Assembly: GCF_042648445.1 (NCBI RefSeq)
Contig: NZ_JBHRYB010000001.1
Span: 434,001-498,000 of the forward strand
Direction of reading: 5' to 3'
Source of the DNA: Bacterioplanoides pacificum
GTDB taxonomy: Bacteria; Pseudomonadota; Gammaproteobacteria; Pseudomonadales; Oceanobacteraceae
DNA length: 64,000 nucleotides
Shown: one piece after another, positions 26,874-34,471 of the stretch
Position numbering within the stretch: position 1 is the stretch's first letter
Layout: each line of letters opens with the position of its first letter
Notes under the pieces: generated by a model
What the model was told of the DNA's origin: nothing
The model's database searches: none
What the model saw: only the letters and a program-made list of their open reading frames with translations
Translations under genes and position numbers: made by a program

Positions 26874-27011
26874 GTGTCATTCAGTTGGCTGAAATGACAC
26901 CCGAAGTGAGTCAGGAACATGGAAGCACGTGGTACATATAGCAACATGACTACTCAACGGTTGTACGCCGGGCGATTTAGCTGCGGTGGACTGGTGGCCT
27001 ATTGGCCCTGA
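26874..27011 (+). other. Second leader element: hairpin and possible 30-codon uORF
   Basis: Just after the terminator an 11-bp stem with one bulge (26874-26884 with 26889-26900) has a TTGG loop. An ATG at 26919, with AGGA shortly before it, opens 30 codons ending Tyr-Trp-Pro-stop (stop 27009-27011). Whether this is translated is unknown. The next 54 bp carry only the ribosome site of the DAHP synthase gene. Confidence 0.35.
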
Positions 27012-27065
27012 TCCATCGTTATCAGCCTTTAACACGACTTTGCTAAATCTATTGAGGAACATGAC

Positions 27066-28196
27066 ATGAAACCAACAGTGAACACCATGGAACCAACGCA
27101 AAACGGAAATGACCGACAAAACACCCGTGATCAGGAAAACAGTCCGGCGGCTAATGATCCGGCGGTACGGCAGGTGTGTACACCACGGGAATTAAAACAC
27201 CAGCTGGCGCTCAGTGATGCACTGGTACTGCAGATCGAACAACAGCGTCAGCAGGTACGGGACGTATTAAACGGTGATAACGAGCGGCTGTTAATTGTTA
27301 CCGGCCCGTGTTCGTTACACGACGAACAGGCCGCGCTGGATTATGGCAAGCGCCTGGCGGCATTGAATGAGCAGCTCAGCGACAAGCTGTTAATCGTGAT
27401 GCGCGCTTACGTCGAAAAACCGCGTACTAATATTGGCTGGAAAGGCCTGGCTTATGATCCGCAACGTGATGGTCGTGGCAATATGGAGCAGGGCATCAGC
27501 CGCTCACGCCGGTTAATGATTCAACTGGCGGAATTAGGCCTGCCGCTGGCAACCGAAGCGCTGAATCCGTTAACCATGCTGTACCTGGATGATCTGATCA
27601 GCTGGACTGCAATTGGTGCCCGTACTGCGGAGTCCCAGACTCACCGTGAAATGGTCAGTCATCTACCGATGCCGGTGGGAATTAAAAACGGTACCGACGG
27701 TTCAGCAACCACTGCGGTGAATGCCATGATTTCCGCGCGCCACAGCCATCATACACTGGGGCTGGATGTCGATGGTCAGATAGCCATGCTCGACACTCCG
27801 GGGAATCCGGATACCCATCTGGTACTGCGCGGCGGTAAAAATATTGAGGGTAATACCATCACTAATTACGACGCCGCCAGTATTGCCGCTTCTTTGGCAA
27901 CCCTGGCTTCGGGTGGCGTTAATGCCAAGGTGATGGTGGACTGCAGCCACGACAACGCCGAGAAACAACACCTGCGTCAGATTGATATCGCTAAAGAGGT
28001 GGTTTCTCAGCGAGCAGCAGGTAATAAAGCGATCATTGGCTTAATGCTGGAGAGCTTCCTGGAAGAAGGCAAACAAGGTATGGATGGCGAAAAGGGTGAT
28101 GGTCAGCTGACCTATGGTAAGTCGATTACCGACCCTTGTATCAGCTGGGGGCAGACTGAGAATTTATTGCGCGAATTACACGATACTTTGAAGTAA
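27066..28196 (+). CDS. 3-deoxy-7-phosphoheptulonate (DAHP) synthase, type I
   Basis: The first enzyme of aromatic amino acid synthesis, joining PEP and erythrose-4-phosphate. The 376 residues match the AroF/G/H family: GPCSLHDEQAALDYG, RAYVEKPRTNIGWKG for PEP binding, IGARTAESQTHREM, GIKNGTDGS, HLVLRGG and VDCSHDNAEK with metal-binding residues. An extra N-terminal stretch of about 30 polar residues precedes the core. GAGG lies 8 nt before ATG 27066. Which allosteric isoform it is (Phe, Tyr or Trp) cannot be read reliably. The leader with F, W and Y codons suggests joint transcriptional control by all three products. Confidence 0.95.
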   Translation: MKPTVNTMEPTQNGNDRQNTRDQENSPAANDPAVRQVCTPRELKHQLALSDALVLQIEQQRQQVRDVLNGDNERLLIVTGPCSLHDEQAALDYGKRLAALNEQLSDKLLIVMRAYVEKPRTNIGWKGLAYDPQRDGRGNMEQGISRSRRLMIQLAELGLPLATEALNPLTMLYLDDLISWTAIGARTAESQTHREMVSHLPMPVGIKNGTDGSATTAVNAMISARHSHHTLGLDVDGQIAMLDTPGNPDTHLVLRGGKNIEGNTITNYDAASIAASLATLASGGVNAKVMVDCSHDNAEKQHLRQIDIAKEVVSQRAAGNKAIIGLMLESFLEEGKQGMDGEKGDGQLTYGKSITDPCISWGQTENLLRELHDTLK

Positions 28197-28205
28197 TCCG
28201 TCGCT

Positions 28206-29264
28206 TTAAAACCCACTATGCTGATACTGCTTAAAATCCTCCCGCCGCAGAGGACTTTTTCCGACCTCAATAATGGCCTGATCCAGTTTGGCAAAGAACT
28301 GCTCTTTGTCGCGCTCACGTTTTACCTGCTGGAAGACTGCTGAAATCTCCAGTGATTGCATGGTGAAATAATGCAGCCATTGCTTCAGCCGGTCGGTCAG
28401 TTGTTTGTCGTTCAGGTGCTGGATGTCGTCGGCTAACTGGCGGAACAGCTGCAGGTGTTGCTGCCAGCCTTGCGGCTGATAATCTGAACCCGCATGTTGT
28501 GCCTTGATGCGCAGCCCCAGATCCGGTGTTGCCACCAGACCGCGGCCAATCATCAGAATATCTGAACCACTTTGCTGCATACATTGTTGTGCATTATCCG
28601 CTGTCCAGATCTCACCATTGGCCAGTACCGGGATGGTAAGCCTGTCCTTTATTCGCGAAATCCATTCCCAGTATGCCGGTGGTTTATACCCCTCGGTTTT
28701 GGTGCGGGCGTGCACGGTTAACCACTGGATGCCGGCAGAGGCCAGCGCGTCGGCATTTTCCAGTGCCAGTGATTTGTCTTTAAAACCAAGGCGCATCTTG
28801 GCAGACACCGGAATATGAGACGGCACCGCCTGGCGTACTGCAGCTGTGATGTCGTGTATCAGCTGCGGCCACTGCAATAACACAGCGCCGCCCTGGCTTT
28901 TATTCACGGTTTTAGCCGGACAGCCAAAGTTGAGGTCGATAGCCGGAGCGCCCATGGCAGCCACTTTCGCAGCGTTTTCTGCCATCAGCTGTGGGTCGCT
29001 GCCCAGCAGCTGTACATGCACCGGGGTGCCGGCACGGGTTTTTCCACATTGTTCGCCGCGATACGCCAGTTCCGGGCTGAAGCGTTTAAACACCCGCTGT
29101 GGGTATACTTGTTTGGTGATGCGGATAAATTCCGTCACACAGTGGTCGATACCACCGACGGCGGTTAATAACTCGCGAAAATGACCATCCATCAGTCCTT
29201 CCATCGGGGCAAGTGCAATATACGGAGATTGACTGTTCTGAAAGGGGAGGGTGCCGCTGAACAT
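28206..29264 (-). CDS. dusC: tRNA-dihydrouridine(16) synthase DusC
   Basis: Reduces U16 in tRNA D-loops with FMN and NADPH. The 352 residues include the N-terminal ALAPMEGLMD, the catalytic Cys in LNFGCPAKTVNKSQGGA, KMRLG, and the FMN-phosphate site in NGEIWTADNA and DILMIGRGL. The MEGLMD and CPAKTVN variants point to DusC rather than DusA or DusB. It is convergent with the DAHP synthase gene (9 bp apart). The ribosome site ahead of ATG 29264 is weak. Confidence 0.92.
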   Translation of the reverse strand: MFSGTLPFQNSQSPYIALAPMEGLMDGHFRELLTAVGGIDHCVTEFIRITKQVYPQRVFKRFSPELAYRGEQCGKTRAGTPVHVQLLGSDPQLMAENAAKVAAMGAPAIDLNFGCPAKTVNKSQGGAVLLQWPQLIHDITAAVRQAVPSHIPVSAKMRLGFKDKSLALENADALASAGIQWLTVHARTKTEGYKPPAYWEWISRIKDRLTIPVLANGEIWTADNAQQCMQQSGSDILMIGRGLVATPDLGLRIKAQHAGSDYQPQGWQQHLQLFRQLADDIQHLNDKQLTDRLKQWLHYFTMQSLEISAVFQQVKRERDKEQFFAKLDQAIIEVGKSPLRREDFKQYQHSGF

Positions 29265-29555
29265 AAGGAAATGTCGCTGAAAAAGGGTCGCAAATTATAC
29301 GCCTGAGTGATCGACTTCTCCAGCTGTATAAGGTTGGTGAATAATGAATAACACCGTTTGTTATATTCTACGTTGGTACTAGGAGCACCGCGCTCCGGGG
29401 CCTAAGGCTGGTTATAAAACGGCCAGGAGTCGCCTCTTTTGTGTTGCGCTGATATTGACTTTTATTTACTCTACGTCGGCTTACCATCCCCATAACTGCG
29501 CGTTTCGTCAGCATGTGCTGGTAAGTTTTTACACAATAAACAGAGGACGTCTGAC

Positions 29556-29801
29556 ATGACTGAGCCAAGTCTCGTCTCTCAAGGTTTGGAGTTGATGGTG
29601 TTTGGTATGGGAGTCGTTTTTGTCTTCCTGACCATGCTGGTTTTTGTCACCAGCGCCATGTCCAAACTGGTAAATAAAATTGCGCCGGAAAAAGAGGTTG
29701 CTGCTACACCCGCACCTGTTGCTCCATCTCAAGGCGTAGACCCTCAGCTGCTGAAAGTATTAGCCGCTGCGGTAAAAGAGCATCGCGCGCGTCAGAAGTA
29801 A
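29556..29801 (+). CDS. oadG: Oxaloacetate decarboxylase sodium pump, gamma subunit
   Basis: A small membrane subunit (81 residues) that holds the alpha and beta subunits of the Oad sodium pump together. One membrane helix lies near the N terminus (LMVFGMGVVFVFLTMLVFVT), followed by a charged Pro/Ala-rich tail (PEKEVAATPAPVAPSQG). The gene order gamma-alpha-beta is that of known oad operons. AGAGGA lies about 8 nt before ATG 29556. Confidence 0.93.
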   Translation: MTEPSLVSQGLELMVFGMGVVFVFLTMLVFVTSAMSKLVNKIAPEKEVAATPAPVAPSQGVDPQLLKVLAAAVKEHRARQK

Positions 29802-29899
29802 CTGGTTTCAGTTACCGATCAAGCTACCAAAAGTAGCAGCCCGCGATTTTGGATTACCCAAACGTTTACAACGTTAACGGATTGAAAAGGCCATCACCC

Positions 29900-31684
29900 A
29901 TGACCGATTCTAAAAAACCTCTAGGTATCACCGACGTCGTTCTGCGCGACGCACACCAGTCTATTCTGGCAACCCGTATGCGCATCGACGATATGCTTCC
30001 CATCGCTGAAAAGCTGGATCAAGTTGGCTACTGGTCACTTGAGTCCTGGGGCGGCGCAACATTCGACTCTTGCATCCGCTTCCTGGGCGAAGACCCATGG
30101 GATCGCATTCGCGAATTTAAAAAAGCCATGCCAAAAACCCCGCACCAGATGTTGCTGCGTGGTCAGAACCTGCTGGGCTACCGTCACTACGCTGACGATG
30201 TGGTTGAAAAATTCGTAGAGCGCGCTGCTACCAACGGTGTAGACGTTTTCCGTGTATTCGACGCAATGAATGACCCGCGTAACCTGGAAACTGCCTTAAA
30301 AGCGGTTAAGAAACAGGGCAAACACGCACAGGGTACGCTGTCGTTTACCACTTCACCGGTCCACACCATGGAAGCATGGGTGTCGCTGGCGAAACAAATT
30401 GAAGATATGGGCGCAGACTCCATCGCCATTAAAGATATGGCCGGTGTACTGACGCCATACGACGCCTTTGAACTGGTCAGCAAGCTGAAAGCTCAGACTG
30501 ACCTGGAAGTTCAGCTGCACGCTCACGCGACGTCTGGTTTGTCTGACATGACCATCCTGAAAGCCGTCGAAGCGGGTATTGACCGCGTTGATACTGCGAT
30601 CTCTTCTATGTCCATGACTTACGGCCACACCGCAACTGAATCAGTTGTTGCGGCGCTGGCAGGTACTGAGCGTGAGACCGGCATCGATCTGCTGTTGCTG
30701 GAAGAAATTGCTGCATATTTCCGCGATGTGCGTAAGAAGTACGCCAAATTCGAAGGTGCTCTGAAAGGTACTGACTCCCGTATTCTGGTTGCCCAGGTTC
30801 CTGGCGGCATGTTAACCAACATGGAAAACCAGCTGCGTGAGCAAGGCGCGTCTGACAAGTTCGACGACGTACTGAAAGAAATTCCACGTGTTCGTGAAGA
30901 CCTGGGTTTCATCCCTCTGGTAACTCCAACGTCTCAGATCGTTGGTACTCAGGCGGTACTGAACGTACTGACTGGCGAGCGTTACAAGTCTATCTCTAAA
31001 GAAACTCAGGGCATCCTGAAAGGCGAATACGGTGCTGCACCGGCGCCGATGAATGCTGAGCTGCAGGCTCGCGTTCTGGATGGTGCTGAAGCGATTACTT
31101 GTCGCCCGGCTGACCTGCTGGAAAACGAGATGGACAAGATCATTGCCGACGTTGATACACTGGCTGCCGATAAAGGCATCAAGCTGGCTGCCGACAAAAT
31201 CGACGATGCGCTGACTTACGCTCTGTTCCCTCAGATTGCTCCTAAGTTCCTGGAAAATCGTGGTAACCCGGATGCATTCGAACCAGCTCCGAAGGGCGCT
31301 GACGAAGATACCTTCACTGTTAACGTTGATGGCAACGAATACGTTGTTAAAGTTGACGACGGTGGCGACATTAAAGAACTGGCTCCAGTAAATGGCGCAC
31401 CTCTGAGCATGGGCGGTGCAGCACCAGCTGCAGGCGCTGCAGCTGTAGGTGGTGGAGCGCCTGTTGTTGGTGGAGAGGCAATTGCTGCACCGCTGGCTGG
31501 TAACATCTGGAAAGTGCTGGTTCAGCCGGGTCAGCAGGTCGCTGAAGGCGACGTGGTTGTGATCCTGGAAGCCATGAAGATGGAAACTGAGGTACGTGCT
31601 CCACGTGCCGGTACCATTGGCAGTGTTGCTGCTGCAGAAGGTGCTGCCGTTAAGGTTGGCGACACTCTGTATACACTGGCTTAA
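29900..31684 (+). CDS. oadA: Oxaloacetate decarboxylase, alpha subunit (biotinylated)
   Basis: Transfers the carboxyl group of oxaloacetate to biotin. The 594 residues show an N-terminal carboxyltransferase barrel (DVVLRDAHQSILATRMR, VDVFRVFDAMND, ASGLSDM-like metal site with HAHATSG), a middle association domain, an Ala/Pro/Gly-rich linker and a C-terminal biotinyl domain with EAMKMETEV, the biotin Lys being K560. ATG 29900 has AAAAGG upstream and the family-typical N terminus; the frame is also open a little further 5'. Codon choice looks optimised for high expression. Confidence 0.97.
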   Translation: MTDSKKPLGITDVVLRDAHQSILATRMRIDDMLPIAEKLDQVGYWSLESWGGATFDSCIRFLGEDPWDRIREFKKAMPKTPHQMLLRGQNLLGYRHYADDVVEKFVERAATNGVDVFRVFDAMNDPRNLETALKAVKKQGKHAQGTLSFTTSPVHTMEAWVSLAKQIEDMGADSIAIKDMAGVLTPYDAFELVSKLKAQTDLEVQLHAHATSGLSDMTILKAVEAGIDRVDTAISSMSMTYGHTATESVVAALAGTERETGIDLLLLEEIAAYFRDVRKKYAKFEGALKGTDSRILVAQVPGGMLTNMENQLREQGASDKFDDVLKEIPRVREDLGFIPLVTPTSQIVGTQAVLNVLTGERYKSISKETQGILKGEYGAAPAPMNAELQARVLDGAEAITCRPADLLENEMDKIIADVDTLAADKGIKLAADKIDDALTYALFPQIAPKFLENRGNPDAFEPAPKGADEDTFTVNVDGNEYVVKVDDGGDIKELAPVNGAPLSMGGAAPAAGAAAVGGGAPVVGGEAIAAPLAGNIWKVLVQPGQQVAEGDVVVILEAMKMETEVRAPRAGTIGSVAAAEGAAVKVGDTLYTLA

Positions 31685-31698
31685 TGGGGGGCTGACTG

Positions 31699-33000
31699 AT
31701 GGAAAGCTTACTCCGTCTCTGGAACGATACAGGTATTGCTCATATTGCACCTGGCCAGGCGATGATGATGCTGGTGGCGTTTGGTATGTTGTACCTGGCC
31801 ATCAAAAAAGGCTTTGAGCCTTTGCTGTTATTGCCGATTGCGGTGGGCACTCTGATGGTAAACATTCCGAGTGCCGGTCTCGGTTGGTCGGCAGCTGAAG
31901 CGGCCATTCGTTCCGAAAATGCGGCTTTACTGGCGCAATTCCGTGACTTATTTGGTCTGGCGGCTGATGCCGGCATGACGGAAATTCTGTATGCTTATCA
32001 CAGTGCAGAAGTCGTCGTGTATAAAAAAGCGCTGGCTTTAGGTGCGGCTGCCGGTTTCGATAACGGTATGCTGTACGTGTTTTATAGCATGACAATTGCC
32101 AGTGGTGTTGCACCGCTGCTGATCTTTATGGGTGTGGGTGCGATGACCGACTTCGGTCCTCTGCTGGCTAACCCTAAGACACTGCTGTTAGGTGCTGCAG
32201 CCCAGTTCGGTATCTTTGGTACCGTCGCCGGTGCGGTACTGCTGACCGATGCAGGCTTAATGGACTTCACCATTCAGCAGGCGGCGGCGATTGGTATTAT
32301 CGGTGGTGCGGATGGCCCGACTTCGATCTTTATTGCATCGAAACTGGCGCCGGAACTGCTGGGTGCGATTGCGGTAGCGGCTTACTCCTATATGGCGCTG
32401 GTTCCGCTGATTCAGCCGCCGATCATGAAAGCACTGACTTCCGAGCAGGAGCGTCAGATTCAGATGAGCCAGCTGCGTACTGTATCCAAGGGAGAAAAAA
32501 TCGTTTTCCCGATTGCCGTATTGGTACTGGTTGCACTGTTACTGCCTTCCGCAGCACCGCTGCTGGGTATGTTCTGTTTTGGTAACCTGATGAAGGAATC
32601 CGGTGTGGTTGAGCGTCTGAGTGATACCGCTCAGAATGCCCTGATCAATGTCGTGACCATCTTCCTCGGCTTGTCCGTAGGTTACAAGATGAGCTCCGAT
32701 GCCTTCCTGAACTGGGATACCATTTCAATCATTGTGCTTGGTCTGATTGCCTTCTGTGTGGGTACTGCTGCAGGTGTTCTGATGGCTAAGCTGATGAATG
32801 CCCTGACCAAAGATCCGATTAACCCGCTGATCGGCTCGGCCGGTGTCTCGGCGGTGCCCATGGCAGCACGTGTATCCAATAAGGTCGGTCTGGAAGCGAA
32901 CAGCCAGAACTTCCTGCTGATGCACGCCATGGGTCCAAACGTGGCCGGTGTAATTGGCTCTGCGGTAGCAGCCGGTGTGATGATCAGCTTCTTTGGCTAA
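31699..33000 (+). CDS. oadB: Oxaloacetate decarboxylase, beta subunit (Na+ carrier)
   Basis: A multi-pass membrane subunit of 433 residues that decarboxylates carboxybiotin and moves Na+ out of the cell. The conserved GADGPTSIF and the late NPLIGSAGVSAVPMAARV segments, which bear Na+-site residues in the family, are intact. It starts 14 bp after oadA. With oadG and oadA it forms a complete pump that links oxaloacetate to the sodium gradient. Confidence 0.97.
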   Translation: MESLLRLWNDTGIAHIAPGQAMMMLVAFGMLYLAIKKGFEPLLLLPIAVGTLMVNIPSAGLGWSAAEAAIRSENAALLAQFRDLFGLAADAGMTEILYAYHSAEVVVYKKALALGAAAGFDNGMLYVFYSMTIASGVAPLLIFMGVGAMTDFGPLLANPKTLLLGAAAQFGIFGTVAGAVLLTDAGLMDFTIQQAAAIGIIGGADGPTSIFIASKLAPELLGAIAVAAYSYMALVPLIQPPIMKALTSEQERQIQMSQLRTVSKGEKIVFPIAVLVLVALLLPSAAPLLGMFCFGNLMKESGVVERLSDTAQNALINVVTIFLGLSVGYKMSSDAFLNWDTISIIVLGLIAFCVGTAAGVLMAKLMNALTKDPINPLIGSAGVSAVPMAARVSNKVGLEANSQNFLLMHAMGPNVAGVIGSAVAAGVMISFFG

Positions 33001-33026
33001 TCATTAACATCTGGTAAGACGTTAAG

Positions 33027-33061
33027 AAAAACGCCGCTCTGGAAACAGCGCGGCGTTTTTT
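33027..33061 (+). terminator. Intrinsic terminator after oadGAB
   Basis: A 7-bp GC-rich stem (ACGCCGC 33031-33037 with GCGGCGT 33050-33056), extended by A/T pairs, with a 12-nt loop and T6. Confidence 0.88.
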
Positions 33062-33091
33062 ATCACTAAGAATATTTCCAGGTAGTTGATT

Positions 33092-33562
33092 ATGGATATT
33101 ATCACCTCGTTATTTCCAAATGGCATGTGGCACTACGCCATGGGTGGCCTATTAATTGGTGCCGGTGTCAGCCTGTTATACCTCACCACCGGTCTGCAGG
33201 GTGGTGCGAGTTCTTTTTTCAGTTCGACCTTGTCGTTTTTCTCCAGGTTGCCGTATTTTCAATCGACCGGTCAGCTGTCCAGTCGCGGCTGGCGGTTAAT
33301 TTATGCACTGGGTATGGTGTTGGGCGCGGCTTTGATCTGGCAAATGGCCGGGTTAGACATACCAACAACTGAGCTGCCGGCCTGGCAATTAATTATTGGT
33401 GGTTTTATTGCCGGTTTTGGCGCCCGTTTGGGCAATGGCTGCACCTCGGGCCATGGAATTTGTGGCGTAGCTTCATTTGATTTGTCTTCGGTATTAGCCG
33501 TCGTGGTGTTTCTGAGTGTCGCTATTCTGACGGCGCAGCTGATGACGGAGGTGTTACTGTGA
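33092..33562 (+). CDS. YeeE/YedE family membrane protein, first half
   Basis: A membrane protein of 156 residues with four or five hydrophobic segments and the family signature GNGCTSGHGICG, whose Cys are thought to handle sulfur species (thiosulfate/persulfide import in characterised YeeE/PmpA proteins). ATG 33092 has CAGG upstream. It overlaps the next gene as GTGA, so the two short genes make a two-part version of the single long YeeE. Confidence 0.85.
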   Translation: MDIITSLFPNGMWHYAMGGLLIGAGVSLLYLTTGLQGGASSFFSSTLSFFSRLPYFQSTGQLSSRGWRLIYALGMVLGAALIWQMAGLDIPTTELPAWQLIIGGFIAGFGARLGNGCTSGHGICGVASFDLSSVLAVVVFLSVAILTAQLMTEVLL

Positions 33563-33969
33563 ATATACCTTATGTGCTGGCGGTATTAATTGCCGGTATG
33601 TTGTTTGGTGCCGGGCTGACCTTATCGACTATGGTGCAACCGGAAGCCGTGTTGCAGTTTCTGAATTTTAACGACTTTGGTTTGTTGCTGGTGCTGGGCT
33701 GCGCCACCGGGTTAACCATGCTGGTATACCAGCTGGCACCCAAAGCGATGAGGCGTCCGTTGTTGGCACTGAGTTTTTCTGGCAGGCCAAAACAACGGCT
33801 GCTGCAAACGGTCGTTGGCGCTGTGCTGTTTGGTATTGGCTGGGGCATTTCCGGTGTTTGCCCGGCGCCTGCGGTGGCTGGTTTAGGAGCGGGGAATTGG
33901 CCATTAATCTGGACGCTTATGGCGATGTTTGCCGGTGCTTATGTGCAGGGACGCTGGTTTGCCAGGTGA
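33559..33969 (+). CDS. YeeE/YedE family membrane protein, second half
   Basis: A membrane protein of 136 residues, GTG start, preceded by GGAGGTG. It has four hydrophobic segments and a single-Cys motif ISGVCPAPAV near the C terminus, equivalent to the second Cys site of full-length YeeE. It is translationally coupled to the first half. Together they probably form a PmpAB-like sulfur-compound importer; the substrate is inferred from the family only. Confidence 0.85.
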   Translation: MNIPYVLAVLIAGMLFGAGLTLSTMVQPEAVLQFLNFNDFGLLLVLGCATGLTMLVYQLAPKAMRRPLLALSFSGRPKQRLLQTVVGAVLFGIGWGISGVCPAPAVAGLGAGNWPLIWTLMAMFAGAYVQGRWFAR

Positions 33970-33999
33970 ATGTCGTGGCGGCCGTTTCTTGCTTTGTTC

Positions 34000-34027
34000 A
34001 GGTGAGCGGCGTTTATGCCGTTCACCT
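34000..34027. terminator. Probable terminator hairpin between YeeE pair and DUF2956 gene
   Basis: An 11-position stem with one mismatched pair (34000-34010 with 34017-34027) and a 6-nt loop, ending at the stop of the convergent gene. The T tract is poor on both sides, so efficiency is doubtful. Confidence 0.45.
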
Positions 34028-34366
34028 TTATGCCGCCGTTATTATATAAGCGATAAATAATACCCAGCTAATTATTAGCAGCCACCAGGCCAGTCTGGAT
34101 TGTTGCCGCTTTCCGGAATGTGTTTCGGTTGCTGGTTGTTCTTCATTTTGCTGTTTTGCTTTCAACTCCTGCTTACGTTGTTTATCACGCTCACGCGCTT
34201 TTTGTTTTTCCCGTTTTTTATATTCAGCGATGCCTTTTTCTATGCCCTGGGCAATCAGTTTGGTTTGCTCTTTGGTCTGGCCGGGCTTCTGAGTACCCCT
34301 GGCGATTTTCAGTGCTTCGTTGCGGGTTTCATCTGAGATGGCGGCTTTGGCTTGTTTGCGGGCCAT
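34028..34366 (-). CDS. DUF2956 family protein
   Basis: A protein of 112 residues of unknown function. It has a conserved N-terminal part (GTQKPGQTKEQTKLIAQGIE), a highly charged Lys/Arg/Glu helix that may be a coiled coil, and one C-terminal membrane helix (LAWWLLIISWVLFIAYIITA), so it is tail-anchored with the basic part in the cytoplasm. DUF2956 is typical of marine gammaproteobacteria. It is divergent from dnaE. Confidence 0.85.
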   Translation of the reverse strand: MARKQAKAAISDETRNEALKIARGTQKPGQTKEQTKLIAQGIEKGIAEYKKREKQKARERDKQRKQELKAKQQNEEQPATETHSGKRQQSRLAWWLLIISWVLFIAYIITAA

Positions 34367-34471
34367 AATGGCAGGTGTCCTGACTGTAGAGTTTCGGGGA
34401 AGGAGTGTGCCATTAGACGGCGATTGTCGCTACAATGGTCGTTTGTTTGCCAGCGAAAGTAGCCCGCCCAC

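Noticed and set aside
29368..29568. 66-codon minus-strand frame upstream of oadG
   Set aside because: Short, basic, no ribosome site and opposite to the expected oad leader.
30812..31750. 312-codon minus-strand frame over oadA
   Set aside because: Antisense of a conserved enzyme; Ser/Cys-rich translation, no ribosome site, no neighbours on that strand.
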